Of a DNA stretch of 64,000 nucleotides, positions 39,326 through 48,975 are shown piece after piece. The notes beneath the pieces were generated by a model. The model was not told the DNA's origin. It made no database searches and saw only the letters and a program-made list of their open reading frames with translations. Made by a program: the position numbers and the translations under genes. Origin of the DNA: Planctomycetes bacterium B3_Pla (lineage in GTDB: Bacteria; Planctomycetota; Phycisphaerae; Sedimentisphaerales; Anaerobacaceae); the NCBI GenBank assembly GCA_005223045.1, contig NJBM01000007.1:124001-188000 (forward strand), read 5' to 3'. Each line of letters begins with the position of its first letter. Position 1 is the stretch's first letter.

Positions 39326-41119
39326 ATGGGAGTTGATGGAAGCCGAATGGATTCCTTACAGACTACCTCCAAAGTTCCCAAGGCGCAGGCCACTCTTCTT
39401 TTCGGCGAGCTGCTTGTCTCCAAAGGTCTGCTAAGCCGCGACAATTTGCACAAAGCGCTGGAAAAACAGCGTGAGCAAGGCGGCCGTCTTGGAGAGGTAT
39501 TGCTCAAGCTCAAGATACTGGACGAAAAGGAGCTCACTGCCGCTCTGGCCGAACATTTCTCGATGGAATACATTACCTTCGATGAAAACGCCAAGGCGGA
39601 CAAAATAGACATGGAAATCGCCAGAAAGCTGCCTGAGAGCATCGCCAGGCGGTTCTGTCTTGTGGCCGTCGCCGAGGAGGACAACAACGTCGTCATTGCG
39701 ATGGCCGATCCGCTAAACGTTGTCGCGGTGGATACCGTCACGCTGAAATTAAAACGTACCATCAAGCCGGCGATCAGCTCACCGTCGGAAATTCGTCGGG
39801 CCATTGAGTCGATTTATCACGGTTCGGATGTCGAAGAACAGCAGCTTCGCAATCTGGTGGAGATCGAGGTTGGCGACGAAACCAGGCAAGACGATGTGAC
39901 GATGGAAGACATCGTTGAGCCGGATTCCGGCGGCGAAGATGCCGCAAACAAAGCCCCTGTGATCCGGTTCGTTGACTTGCTCATGAGCCAGGCGGTCAAG
40001 TGCAGGGCGAGTGACATTCATATCGAGCCGCAGGAAAAATCGACGGTTGTCCGTATGCGGGTTGACGGCGTTCTTCGGGACATGGTTCCGCCGGCAAGAA
40101 GAATGCAGGCGGCGGTGACGGCGAGGATCAAGATTGTCGCACGAATGGATATCGCCGAGCGCAGACTACCGCAGGACGGCCGATTCAAAATGAAAATCTC
40201 CGGCAAAGCGATAGACGTCCGCGTATCGACAATCCCGACAATATACGGCGAAAAAGTAGTGATGCGAATCCTCGACGCATCGGCGATCAAGCACGATCTG
40301 GATCAGCTCGGGCTTGAACCCAAATATCTTTCAGAATTCAAAGACAAGCTGGCCGAACCTCACGGCATCATAATTGTCACCGGGCCGACCGGCAGCGGCA
40401 AGAGCACCACGTTGTACTCGGCGTTGACCCATCTGAAGGATCCGACAAAAAATATTACGACGGTGGAGGACCCTGTCGAATACCGCCTTGCAGGGATTAA
40501 CCAGATCCAGGTAAAACAGGAAATCGACCTCGATTTTGCCAGGTGCCTGCGGGCGATCCTCAGGCAGGACCCCGACATAGTTCTGATCGGTGAGATTCGA
40601 GACAAAGAGACAGTAGAAATCGCGATAAAGGCGTCTTTGACGGGCCATCTGGTTCTGAGCACTTTCCACACCAACGACGCGCCCAGTGCGATAAGCAGAT
40701 TGCTCTATATGGGGATCGAGCGGTATCTGCTGGCATCGGCACTGAATTTGATCATCGCTCAACGACTGGTCAGGCGGATTTGTGTCCATTGTAAAGAGCC
40801 TGTAACCCTAAATGAAGAAGTCATTGGGCGTTTGGGGATTGACAACGAACGGGCCAAGGAATCGACCTTCTACCGGGGCCGGGGCTGCCAGGCCTGTGGA
40901 GGATCGGGCTACTTGGGCAGACTGCCCATATTCGAGTTCCTGGTCGTGGATAATGACATAAGCAAGAGAATAATCGCCTGTGAGACCGAATCCCAGATAA
41001 GGGAGGCGGCGCGTAACAAAGGCTATGGCGGCCTGCTCGAAAGCGGCGTAGGCAAGGTGTTGGAGGGTTTGACAACCGCCGAAGAGGTTATTCGCACAGC
41101 TTTCACGGACAAAGGATAA
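39326..41119 (+). CDS. pilB: Type IV pilus / type II secretion assembly ATPase (PilB/GspE)
   Basis: About 597 residues (an ATG at 39347 with GGAAG upstream is an alternative start). It powers pilus or pseudopilus extension. An N-terminal MshEN/GSPII_E domain (about 20-160) is followed by the ATPase core: Walker A GPTGSGKSTTLYSAL, Asp box TTVEDPVEYRLAGINQI, Walker B DPDIVLIGEIRDKETVEIA and His box GHLVLSTFHTND. A tetracysteine zinc site is present (CVHCKEP ... CQACGGSGYLGR). It is the first gene of a nine-gene plus-strand operon up to the secretin. Confidence 0.95.
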   Translation: MGVDGSRMDSLQTTSKVPKAQATLLFGELLVSKGLLSRDNLHKALEKQREQGGRLGEVLLKLKILDEKELTAALAEHFSMEYITFDENAKADKIDMEIARKLPESIARRFCLVAVAEEDNNVVIAMADPLNVVAVDTVTLKLKRTIKPAISSPSEIRRAIESIYHGSDVEEQQLRNLVEIEVGDETRQDDVTMEDIVEPDSGGEDAANKAPVIRFVDLLMSQAVKCRASDIHIEPQEKSTVVRMRVDGVLRDMVPPARRMQAAVTARIKIVARMDIAERRLPQDGRFKMKISGKAIDVRVSTIPTIYGEKVVMRILDASAIKHDLDQLGLEPKYLSEFKDKLAEPHGIIIVTGPTGSGKSTTLYSALTHLKDPTKNITTVEDPVEYRLAGINQIQVKQEIDLDFARCLRAILRQDPDIVLIGEIRDKETVEIAIKASLTGHLVLSTFHTNDAPSAISRLLYMGIERYLLASALNLIIAQRLVRRICVHCKEPVTLNEEVIGRLGIDNERAKESTFYRGRGCQACGGSGYLGRLPIFEFLVVDNDISKRIIACETESQIREAARNKGYGGLLESGVGKVLEGLTTAEEVIRTAFTDKG

Positions 41120-41169
41120 CAGATCCTTCAACACGATGAACGAAGCTACATTATAGGAAAATCAGATAC

Positions 41170-42378
41170 ATGAAAAGTTACGGGTACGTCGCTCAAGGTG
41201 CGGCGGGGAAGCGGAAAAAAGGAGTAATGCAAGCCGACAGCTCGAATGAGGTGCTCAACGGGCTTCGTGCGCAAGGTCTTACACCTATTTCTGTAAAGGA
41301 GGTTTCCAGGAGCAGCCCCAAGACCCGGCAAAAAAAAGGTCGTCGCAAAAAAATCAAATCGGCGGACCTCTCGGCACTGTGCTGGCAACTCTCGACAATG
41401 CTCGAGGGGGGAATTCCCATCACCACCGGGTTCGACATCATTTCCGATGACACGGACAATCGGCAACTCCAGACGATTCTCAAGCAGATCTCGGATAAAG
41501 TCAAGAAGGGTCAGCCCGTTTCGGAATGCGTGGCCGAATACCCGAAGGTTTTCAACAAGCTCTGCTGCGCCATGGTCATGGCCGGCGAAACCAGCGGTAA
41601 TATCGCAGGTGCGATCGGTAAACTGGCACAGTATTTTGACAATCGCGACAAGCTGGCGAAAAAAGTTAAAGGCGCGATGGTTTATCCTATCTTTGTGCTC
41701 TCATTCATAGTCATCATAGTCATATTCATAATGGCCTTCATTGTCCCGCGATTCGAGAAGATATTCGATCAAATCGGCGGCACGCTGCCTGCTTTTACCC
41801 GGGGCTTCATGGGATTCTACGATGTCCTGCGCTATAATCTTCACTACATTATAGCCCTTGTGATCTTTCTGGTGGTTTTCGGCACTGTCGTGTCCAGGAC
41901 CAAGAAAGGCCACTACTATTTTAGCAGACTGATCCTGGCGACGCCGTTGTTTGGCAAGATAGTGAGCCAGGCCTTTGTTGCAACGTTCTGCAAAACGACG
42001 TCAACTCTACTGGCGGCGGGAGTCTCCGTGCTCGATGCGTTCAATATTCTTACCGGAATGACTGATAACGATATCATAAAGGCAGCCGTAGTGCAGACCA
42101 GGGAAAGTATCATGGGCGGTTCGAGTATATCTTCGAGTCTTGCCCAGTCCGGTTTCTTCCCGAACATGGTTGTCCAAATGATCCAGGTCGGCGAAGAAAG
42201 TGGTTCGATGTCTGAAGTGCTCGATAAGACCAGCGAACATTACGAACGAAAGGTCGATTGCACGGTGACTGCTTTATTGAACCTCCTCGAGCCGGTGATG
42301 ATTGTGTCGGTTGGAGGGGTTGTGGCGATTGTAGTTATTGCGCTGTATCTGCCGATTTTCACAATGTCGGACATGTAG
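41170..42378 (+). CDS. pilC: Type II secretion F / PilC inner-membrane platform protein
   Basis: A 402-residue platform protein with two GspF domains and three membrane segments (about residues 170-195, 220-245 and 375-395). The two T2SSF repeats are visible: LCWQLSTMLEGGIPITTGFDII and its paralogous KTTSTLLAAGVSVLDAFNIL, each followed by a GE(T/E)SGN/S motif (MVMAGETSGNI; MIQVGEESGSM). It starts 50 bases after pilB. It would couple the ATPase to pilin assembly. Confidence 0.94.
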   Translation: MKSYGYVAQGAAGKRKKGVMQADSSNEVLNGLRAQGLTPISVKEVSRSSPKTRQKKGRRKKIKSADLSALCWQLSTMLEGGIPITTGFDIISDDTDNRQLQTILKQISDKVKKGQPVSECVAEYPKVFNKLCCAMVMAGETSGNIAGAIGKLAQYFDNRDKLAKKVKGAMVYPIFVLSFIVIIVIFIMAFIVPRFEKIFDQIGGTLPAFTRGFMGFYDVLRYNLHYIIALVIFLVVFGTVVSRTKKGHYYFSRLILATPLFGKIVSQAFVATFCKTTSTLLAAGVSVLDAFNILTGMTDNDIIKAAVVQTRESIMGGSSISSSLAQSGFFPNMVVQMIQVGEESGSMSEVLDKTSEHYERKVDCTVTALLNLLEPVMIVSVGGVVAIVVIALYLPIFTMSDM

Positions 42379-42482
42379 GGGGCAGGAAAGTAATTTTCTA
42401 TTTCCGATTTTGGATTTGTGATCGGGAATCGGGGATCAGCAGTTAAGTCGTTTATCGATTAAACCGATTGTGTAAAGACCAG

Positions 42483-42499
42483 GTGACGCATTTGGTCAC
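42483..42499. promoter_or_regulatory. Inverted repeat ahead of the pilin gene
   Basis: GTGAC and GTCAC are separated by seven bases, 32 bases before the pilin start. It could be an operator or a small RNA hairpin; its half-sites do not fit the CRP spacing. Function unknown. Confidence 0.3.
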
Positions 42500-42531
42500 A
42501 AAACTTTTCAACGTTTATTGGAGAGATGAAA

Positions 42532-42942
42532 ATGAGAAGCAAAAAAGGTTTTACACTGGTCGAGCTGATGGTAGTTATTCTTATCGTCGGCATCCTGGCG
42601 GCAGTGGCGATTCCACTGATGCAAGGTCGTATCGATAAGGCCAAGTGGTCGGAAGCCAATGCTACGGCAGGCACAATCCGTACGGCTGTTCGCGCGTACG
42701 CCGCCGAGACAAGCATTGCGACCTCTCAAGGGCTTGTTGGCACGAACCTGGCCGGTGGGAATGCAATATTGGGTTTCAGCGCGACGGATTTGGAGGGCAC
42801 CTACTTCGCACCCGGCGATTACAGTATTACAGCGGTGGATGCTTCGGGCTTCGCCGAGATTACGGTTGCGAACGGCAGCAAGGCCGATGCACCGGCCAAC
42901 GGCCCATATATACTGCGTACAAACGGCTCCTGGGGTCCGTAA
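42532..42942 (+). CDS. Type IV pilin / pseudopilin (major pilin of the operon)
   Basis: A 136-residue prepilin. The start is set at the ATG at 42532, since GGAGAG then lies eight bases ahead; an ATG at 42526 is too close. It has the type III signal KKGFTLVELMVVILIVGILAAVAIPLM, with cleavage after Gly and Glu at +5 for assembly. A short globular domain (about residues 35-136) has no Cys pair, unlike many pilins. It is placed between PilC and PilM and is the likely structural subunit. Confidence 0.92.
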   Translation: MRSKKGFTLVELMVVILIVGILAAVAIPLMQGRIDKAKWSEANATAGTIRTAVRAYAAETSIATSQGLVGTNLAGGNAILGFSATDLEGTYFAPGDYSITAVDASGFAEITVANGSKADAPANGPYILRTNGSWGP

Positions 42943-43347
42943 GAATGGACATTGCGTAGAGCGGCGAGAACCCGAAGTTGCCTTGTAGCGGGAGGGGCAT
43001 GGAAAGTTAAGCTCTTCTTTATACAGTAAATATATGCATGCTCAAACAGCGCGCACATAAACTACCGCTAACCCGGCGATAATCCCTGCTCAAAAACCGG
43101 CAGAGCAGCCGCCTTTTACAGGAACATGATCCGGACAGCTCAAATCATAAGTCTCCACATGAAATCAGCACAATTTTTGATTTCCAGGTAAAACGCCCCC
43201 TTTATTGAGCCGATGAAATAATAAATGGAAAAGTATTTCAGCGCCTATTTAGCGTGGATACGTAACTGATCTGTCGTCTCTTGATGAATCGCAAAATGTG
43301 GCGCCGTGAATGGGTACGGGGATTTTCAACTCTGTTGCAGAGGATTC
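42943..43347. other. 405-base gap in the pilus operon, no gene seen
   Basis: No open frame with a plausible start is visible. The gap separates pilin from pilM and may contain an internal promoter or a processing site that sets a high pilin dose. No strong hairpin terminator follows the pilin stop. Confidence 0.35.
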
Positions 43348-44406
43348 ATGGCCTTGAGCGGGAAACGAAACATAGACCTGAAAAAGAACGAGATCCTCGG
43401 CCTGGATATTGGCTCATCGGCCGTTAAGATGGTTGCGTTGCGCAAGAACGGCGCCGGCTACTCGGCCGTTGCTGCCGGCATTACTGAGATTGCTCCGAGC
43501 GAAAACAACGACGATCATCACGGCAAGAACACCGTTGCGGCAATCCGTGAATGTCTTGAGCGGACCATGGCCAAGAGGAAGCTGGTCGTCTGCGGGATAA
43601 GCGGTCCGGAGGTCGCGGTGCGCGATTTTGAACTTCCTTCACTTTCAGCCGCGGAGATGGCCAGCGCGGTTTCACTCGAAGCCTCACAGGTTTGCCCGTT
43701 CCCTGCCGAAGACAGCACCGTCGATTATCAATTGATGCCTAACGGGGACAAAAACACAAAAGGCGTTTTGGTCGCCGCGATGAATACGCTGATAACAGAC
43801 AAAGTGCAGCTCGCTAAGGAAGCCCACCTCAAGTGCGTCATGATGGACGTTGACGGATTGGCGCTTCTTAACTGTTTCGAGGGTCTTGCCGATGGGCGCG
43901 AGGAGTCCGAGGCCGGACGGAATGTTGCCATATTGAACGTCGGCGGCTCTCACACGACCGTTGCAATCCTGGACAATGACGGCTGGCCGTTTATTCGCGA
44001 CATGACTTATGCCGGTGACGACATTGTCAGGCAGGTCGCCGCCGACAACGACACGTCAACGGAAATCGTCAAGGGTATTTTGTGCGGCGATCCGGCGGCA
44101 ATTGGGCCGGAAGTGCGTGAAAGCATGGAAAGAGCGTGCCAGAAACTGATCGCCGATATCACCGGGACATTGCGCTATTATGCGGCCCAGGGTAAATCCA
44201 ATGTTGAAAAGTTACTTGTGTGTGGAGGTTTTGCATTGGCCGGCGGATTCATTGAGTTGTTGAACAGCAAGCTCGGGACCGAGTCGGTCCTGTGGAATCC
44301 GTTCAAGTGGATACCCAGTAGCGCAAGCCGGAAACGTCAAGAGGTTTTCGCAAAGGCGGGCCCTGCGCTGGCGGTGGCGGCCGGTCTTGCAATGCGGTCG
44401 ATCTAA
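43348..44406 (+). CDS. pilM: PilM, actin-like type IV pilus assembly protein
   Basis: About 352 residues. The start is taken at the ATG at 43348 (AGAGGA six bases ahead); an upstream GTG at 43306 adds an unlikely leader. It is an actin/FtsA-fold ATPase: NEILGLDIGSSAVKMVAL (phosphate 1), VAILNVGGSHTTVAILDNDG (phosphate 2) and LLVCGGFALAGGFIELL (adenosine). It binds the cytoplasmic tail of PilN and links the ATPase to the inner-membrane complex. Confidence 0.92.
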   Translation: MALSGKRNIDLKKNEILGLDIGSSAVKMVALRKNGAGYSAVAAGITEIAPSENNDDHHGKNTVAAIRECLERTMAKRKLVVCGISGPEVAVRDFELPSLSAAEMASAVSLEASQVCPFPAEDSTVDYQLMPNGDKNTKGVLVAAMNTLITDKVQLAKEAHLKCVMMDVDGLALLNCFEGLADGREESEAGRNVAILNVGGSHTTVAILDNDGWPFIRDMTYAGDDIVRQVAADNDTSTEIVKGILCGDPAAIGPEVRESMERACQKLIADITGTLRYYAAQGKSNVEKLLVCGGFALAGGFIELLNSKLGTESVLWNPFKWIPSSASRKRQEVFAKAGPALAVAAGLAMRSI

Positions 44407-44456
44407 TTGGTTATTGACAAGAAGTAAACGCTATACAAGCAGCGAGATACGAAGCG

Positions 44457-45098
44457 ATGTTTACGATAGATTTGCTAAAAGGACAGGCAATTCCGCTCGA
44501 CAACAAGTCCGGCGGCCTTGCCATCATGGCAGTGACGGCCATAGTGCCGATTGTCGCGGCAATCGGCATGTTCAGCTTTTATTCGAAGATCGAAGCCGCC
44601 GTATCGGCAAAGGAAAAGGAAATAGCCGGATGCGAGGCCGAGATCGCCAAACTGTCGGACGCCCTGGAGCGGCAGAACGCAATGGAGCAAGAAAAAGCTA
44701 ACTACGGCAAGTGTCTGTCGGAGGTGAAATCTTCCATTAAGAAATATACTCAATGGTCGCCCGTTTTAGCGACGTTGATGGAGAATATACCCGATTCGGT
44801 AGTTCTGACCTCACTTGGGATAGAAAATGATTCCGTAAAACGAAAAGTCCCCAAACCGGATGATCCCAAAATAAAGGTGGAGATCAGTGTCGGCGTAAGA
44901 ACGCTGCAATTGAGTGTTAGCGGCGGTCCGCAGAGCAACTGCCAGGAAGCGGTCAAGGATTTTATGGATCGCCTCGAGTCTTCGGCCGTTCTCGGGCCGA
45001 GACTCGAAAAAATCACCCCATCGAGAAAGGATGAAATAGTTGACGGCCAGGAAGTTATCTCTTACGAGATAAGTTGTGTTTTCAAGCCGGGACTGTAG
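44457..45098 (+). CDS. pilN: PilN-like inner-membrane pilus assembly protein
   Basis: A 213-residue bitopic protein: a short cytoplasmic end (MFTIDLLKGQAIPLDNKSGG, which would contact PilM), one membrane helix (about residues 22-44), a coiled coil and a ferredoxin-like periplasmic domain. Topology and place between pilM and pilO identify it; sequence motifs are weak, as usual for the family. The pilO gene starts directly after its stop. Confidence 0.85.
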   Translation: MFTIDLLKGQAIPLDNKSGGLAIMAVTAIVPIVAAIGMFSFYSKIEAAVSAKEKEIAGCEAEIAKLSDALERQNAMEQEKANYGKCLSEVKSSIKKYTQWSPVLATLMENIPDSVVLTSLGIENDSVKRKVPKPDDPKIKVEISVGVRTLQLSVSGGPQSNCQEAVKDFMDRLESSAVLGPRLEKITPSRKDEIVDGQEVISYEISCVFKPGL

Positions 45099-45099
45099 C

Positions 45100-45726
45100 A
45101 TGGCTCTTATAAAGATTTACAAGAAATATCTCATGATTACAGCCATAGCATGGGCGGTGTGCCTGGTGCTTTTTGTTGCCGCTTATCTGATTCTGCTCAG
45201 ACCGCAGACGAACTACAAGAAAAGCCTCGATAGAACGCTTGTCGAGAAAGAGCAACTGTACGAATTTGCGCAATTAGCAGCACAAGAGCAGACCCAAATC
45301 CGGCTGAATGAGCAAATCGAGCGTTTGCGCGAGAGAGTGAAGGATTTTGTTGTCGACGCCGAGGATGCGGTTAATCTGACCTTCGATATAGGTCGAATCG
45401 CCAATGAGAAAAAGGTGACCTCATTCAGCGTCGAGCCCAAAGAAAAGCCGGCAGCCTTTGCAACGCCGGTACCTGACAGCAACTGCGTGGAAGAGAGCTA
45501 CATCGAAATCAGCTTCACCGCCGGCTTCAATCAGTTTGCTGCTTTCGTAAATGCTTTAGAGAGACACCGACCGGTTCTCTTCGTACATAAGTTTGTAATA
45601 GCTCGCTCAAAAAAGGATGACTCTGTCTATAAAGCAACTCTGGCGGTGCGGGCTCTTGTCATGAAACAACAGGACACCGAAACAGCCGATATACCATCGG
45701 AACAAGTTTACAGTGCAAACAAATGA
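45100..45726 (+). CDS. pilO: PilO-like inner-membrane pilus assembly protein
   Basis: About 208 residues from the ATG at 45100, two bases after the pilN stop. One membrane helix (about 12-32) is followed by a coiled coil (NYKKSLDRTLVEKEQL...) and a small alpha/beta domain ending near residue 200. Identified mostly by topology and order. Its stop overlaps the start of the ParA-like gene (ATGA). Confidence 0.8.
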   Translation: MALIKIYKKYLMITAIAWAVCLVLFVAAYLILLRPQTNYKKSLDRTLVEKEQLYEFAQLAAQEQTQIRLNEQIERLRERVKDFVVDAEDAVNLTFDIGRIANEKKVTSFSVEPKEKPAAFATPVPDSNCVEESYIEISFTAGFNQFAAFVNALERHRPVLFVHKFVIARSKKDDSVYKATLAVRALVMKQQDTETADIPSEQVYSANK

Positions 45727-46532
45727 GAACGATAGCAATAGCAAATCAGAAAGGTGGTTGCGGTAAGACAACTACCGCAGTCAATCTCGCGGCGGCATTT
45801 GCCGAGAAGGGCTGCCGGACCCTGCTGATTGATCTCGACCCGCAGGGTCACAGCACGATAGGCTTCGGCTACAATCCAGACGAGCTGGACGCGACCATCT
45901 ATGATGCGCTGGTAAACGTTCAAATCGGAATCGACTCAGTCACAACCGGTACGACAGTCGAGCGGCTTGACCTGGCCCCAAGCAAAGTCCTGCTCTCGGG
46001 CGCCGAGCTTGATCTGGCCGGAATGGTCGGCAAAGAATTCGTCTTGAGCGAGAAGCTCAAAACGGTAAGCTACAAATACGATGTCTGCGTTATCGACTGC
46101 GCGCCGTCGCTCGGCCTGTTGACCCTCAATGCACTGCTCGCCAGCACCGGTGTCGTTGTGCCCGTCCAGGTGCATTGCTACGATATGAAAGGCCTCAAAC
46201 AGTTGTTAGAGATCGCTAACATTATCAAAGAGCGCTTTAAGGCTCGCTCGATAAGAATTTTAGGCGTTTTGTTGACCCTCGTGGACGACAACACACTTCT
46301 TAGTAAGCAGATCCGTCAGCAGATGCTCGAGCTTTTCGGCGATTTGGTATTCGACGTTGCTATTCATAGAAATGTAAAGCTGGCCGAAGCGCCAAGTGCC
46401 GGAGAGCCGGTTCTGACTTATGCGCCGGCAAGCAACGCGGCCGCCGAATACAGGGCACTGGCTGAGGAAGTGATCAACAGCCGGATTCCAGTTGAGCAGA
46501 CAACCTACAACAAGATTAGTGTCGGGAGATAG
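45723..46532 (+). CDS. ParA/Soj-like ATPase inside the pilus operon
   Basis: A 269-residue ParA/MinD-superfamily ATPase. The deviant Walker A is NQKGGCGKTTTAVNLAAAFA, with the signature Lys. Walker A' is LLIDLDPQGHSTIG, and YDVCVIDCAPSLGLLTLNALLA provides the Walker B. The length and order of motifs match chromosomal ParA/Soj. It is coupled by an ATGA overlap to pilO and lies three bases before the pilP-like gene, so it is part of the pilus operon and not next to parB (which is 13 kb away). It could position the pilus machine on the nucleoid or membrane, or be the ParB partner. Confidence 0.92.
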   Translation: MRTIAIANQKGGCGKTTTAVNLAAAFAEKGCRTLLIDLDPQGHSTIGFGYNPDELDATIYDALVNVQIGIDSVTTGTTVERLDLAPSKVLLSGAELDLAGMVGKEFVLSEKLKTVSYKYDVCVIDCAPSLGLLTLNALLASTGVVVPVQVHCYDMKGLKQLLEIANIIKERFKARSIRILGVLLTLVDDNTLLSKQIRQQMLELFGDLVFDVAIHRNVKLAEAPSAGEPVLTYAPASNAAAEYRALAEEVINSRIPVEQTTYNKISVGR

Positions 46533-46535
46533 GTT

Positions 46536-47285
46536 ATGGCAGAAAGAAAAAACAACAAGGCAGGATTGCAGAAGAAGGTCTCATCAGTGCCTGATGGTGC
46601 GCCTATTCCGAAAAACAGCGGCGACCGGCAGTCTTCCGGCACACCTGCACCGCAGGGCGGTTCCGATATTCCTGTAAAACCGGCGCCGGCCATACCACTT
46701 AAGAGCAAGCCGTCCGCAAAAGCCAAAGAGAAACCGTTGGTGGAAGTCGCCGAGCCGAGCTTCGCACAACGGATAAAGGACAAACTCTTCACGCCAAAGG
46801 AAGGCGTCAGCAGTGCAAGACAGAAAGTAATGGTCGTGTTGGTGCCGGTTCTCGCCATCGTCATGATTTTCGTGCTCATACAGGTTCTGGGCAAATCTCC
46901 GAGCAGGGCGAAGGCCGATGCCGGGAGCGACACAACTATTGTTGCCATAGCAGATTCGGGCGACGAGATCGATTGGAAGATTCCCGAACTGTTGCTGGTG
47001 GAGATGAGGGGCTCAAGAACACTGCCGGGCCAGGACGATGGGAAGAGTTCAGATCCGAACGGCACGCGAGGCCCCGGGCAAAACGGGACAACCGGCAAAG
47101 TAAAAACAGCGGTGTTGCACGTCAAAGACATCGTGTACTCCAGGGACAAACCGTCTGCCGTTATCGGAAATCAAATAGTGTACGTCGGCACCACGATTAA
47201 CGGCATTACAATTGTAAAAATAAACAGAAAAAGCGTGGAATTTAAAAGGGGCGGAGAAACCTGGGTGCAAAACATACGCGACTAA
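46536..47285 (+). CDS. PilP/GspC-like bitopic protein
   Basis: A 249-residue protein: a cytoplasmic Pro/Lys-rich tail (1-95), a membrane helix (VMVVLVPVLAIVMIFVLIQVL, about 98-118) and a periplasmic part ending in a small beta-domain (GNQIVYVGTTINGITIVKINRKSVEFKRGGETWVQ), of the kind that GspC and PilP use to contact the secretin. A Gly/Asn-rich linker (about 165-190) precedes it. Usual PilP is a lipoprotein; here the anchor is a helix, more like GspC. Place in the operon supports the call. Confidence 0.75.
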   Translation: MAERKNNKAGLQKKVSSVPDGAPIPKNSGDRQSSGTPAPQGGSDIPVKPAPAIPLKSKPSAKAKEKPLVEVAEPSFAQRIKDKLFTPKEGVSSARQKVMVVLVPVLAIVMIFVLIQVLGKSPSRAKADAGSDTTIVAIADSGDEIDWKIPELLLVEMRGSRTLPGQDDGKSSDPNGTRGPGQNGTTGKVKTAVLHVKDIVYSRDKPSAVIGNQIVYVGTTINGITIVKINRKSVEFKRGGETWVQNIRD

Positions 47286-47421
47286 AACCGAATGCTGTCT
47301 CAAGAGTCGCCCGATGAGAAAAGGGGAGTTTTCGGCCAGGTGATAAAAGTCGAAAAGGATACTATCCCAACAGAAACTGAAAAGTACATTGAGTAATACC
47401 CAAGTAAGAGGATGAACAGTC

Positions 47422-48912
47422 ATGAAAAGCGTCAAGAGGAAATTCGGCCGATTGCCTTTGTTGGCCGCTTGCGCTCTTGTCTGCCTGTGCTGCGTCCCGG
47501 TCCTTGCCGCGGACGAAAGTACCCAGACCGAAGAAGCCGAGAATGGTGAGACTCAGGAGGTCTTGACCGATCTCGAGAGGCGGATGCAGAAGACTATATG
47601 CATTGATGTCAACGAAGTGCCGATCGGCATGGTGATAAGACAATTGGCCGACCAGGCGGACGTGGATCTTATCAAGAGCCCCCTGGTCACCGGAAACGTG
47701 ACCGTATCGCTTACCGACGTATCACTCGCAGAGGCATTGCAGAGCATTCTCGACGTGCACGGCGCCGGCTATATCCCGGGCGAAAATGTCATACGGATAC
47801 TCCCACTCGTCGAAATGCCCCGGGTGACCGAGAGGCTCGTTACCGAGACTTTTCAGATCGTTCACGTGGACGTCGCAGAGGTCGTCAAGGCACTGGATAA
47901 ATTCAAATCGGCCAACGGTTCGGTATCCTACATCGAGGGCACCAGCTATATTATCGTCACCGATACCGAGAGCAAGATCAGAGACATCACCAACCTGCTC
48001 TACAAAATCGACGGCGTCACGCCGCAAGTATTGGTCGAGGTGAGAATCTATGATGTCACCAGCAAGGACAACCTCGATCTCGGCATAGAGTGGGGCGCGG
48101 GCAGGCGAACAAACTTTTCTACCACTATCCCTTCGCGTGCTCTGAATGATGACATAGTGGTCCAGCAGGGCGGTAATGACGTCTATTTCGACAGCAAAAC
48201 CGATCCGTTTGCCGCCAGCGGCTTTCAAGGCGCAACGAATAAGACGGCCGACAGCACTCTGGCGTTTCTCCGCTTGGGCCTGCTCAATGAAAGCATTGAT
48301 GTAGATGCACAATTGAGAGCCGAGCAGGAAGACATAGATGCCAAACTTCTGGCCAATCCGAGAATACTGGTGCTCGACAACCAACGGGCCCTCTTTGATA
48401 TTGTGACCGAACATCCCTACATCGAGCGAACTATAACGAGTTCCGGCATCACCGAGACCGTCAGGTTCAAAGAGGTTGGCGTCAAGCTGGTAGTCACGCC
48501 GCACATCACGTCAAACCGTGCGCTGAGACTGCATATCATGCCTGAGTTCGGCGTTGTGGTCGGCCAGGTCCAAATCTCCTCCACTGATGTACCTATTGTC
48601 GATACTCGCAAATTCGATACTACCGCAGTTGTGGGCGACGGCCAAACCGTAGTTCTGGGTGGTCTGCGGAAAAAGAACACCACCCAGCAGACCAACAAGG
48701 TGCCGGTGCTCGGTGACATACCCCTGATCGGCAACCTCTTCAAGTTCCAGGGCGAAACAACGGTTGTCAACGAGCTGGTGATCTTCATTACCCCGCGGAT
48801 CATGAAGAACCTCGTAATGTCGGAAGATGAGCGGCAGGCCCTTAGTATAACCGAGTTCAATGGACCGAAGCCGGCCACTACCAAAGCCGAGAAAAAGGCT
48901 GCCGAAGAATAA
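47422..48912 (+). CDS. pilQ: Secretin (PilQ/GspD)
   Basis: A 496-residue outer-membrane secretin. A signal peptide (residues 1-29, ending VLAAD) is followed by two N-domains (KTICIDVNEVPIGMVIRQLADQADVDLI; VTERLVTETFQIVHVDVAEVVKALDKFKSANGSVSYI), then the secretin domain, which contains the conserved VPVLGDIPLIGNLFKFQGET and ends ELVIFITPRIM. It is shorter than GspD and has no AMIN domain. It is the last gene of the operon, separated from the PilP-like gene by 136 bases without an evident gene. Confidence 0.94.
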   Translation: MKSVKRKFGRLPLLAACALVCLCCVPVLAADESTQTEEAENGETQEVLTDLERRMQKTICIDVNEVPIGMVIRQLADQADVDLIKSPLVTGNVTVSLTDVSLAEALQSILDVHGAGYIPGENVIRILPLVEMPRVTERLVTETFQIVHVDVAEVVKALDKFKSANGSVSYIEGTSYIIVTDTESKIRDITNLLYKIDGVTPQVLVEVRIYDVTSKDNLDLGIEWGAGRRTNFSTTIPSRALNDDIVVQQGGNDVYFDSKTDPFAASGFQGATNKTADSTLAFLRLGLLNESIDVDAQLRAEQEDIDAKLLANPRILVLDNQRALFDIVTEHPYIERTITSSGITETVRFKEVGVKLVVTPHITSNRALRLHIMPEFGVVVGQVQISSTDVPIVDTRKFDTTAVVGDGQTVVLGGLRKKNTTQQTNKVPVLGDIPLIGNLFKFQGETTVVNELVIFITPRIMKNLVMSEDERQALSITEFNGPKPATTKAEKKAAEE

Positions 48913-48975
48913 TCGGGAGATTAACACTTCGCGCTTCGCGGCTCGCAGTTCTACTGCCGATTCACGAGCGACGAA

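Noticed and set aside
42943..43347. Missing minor pilin gene in the operon gap
   Set aside because: No frame with a prepilin signal is present on either strand.
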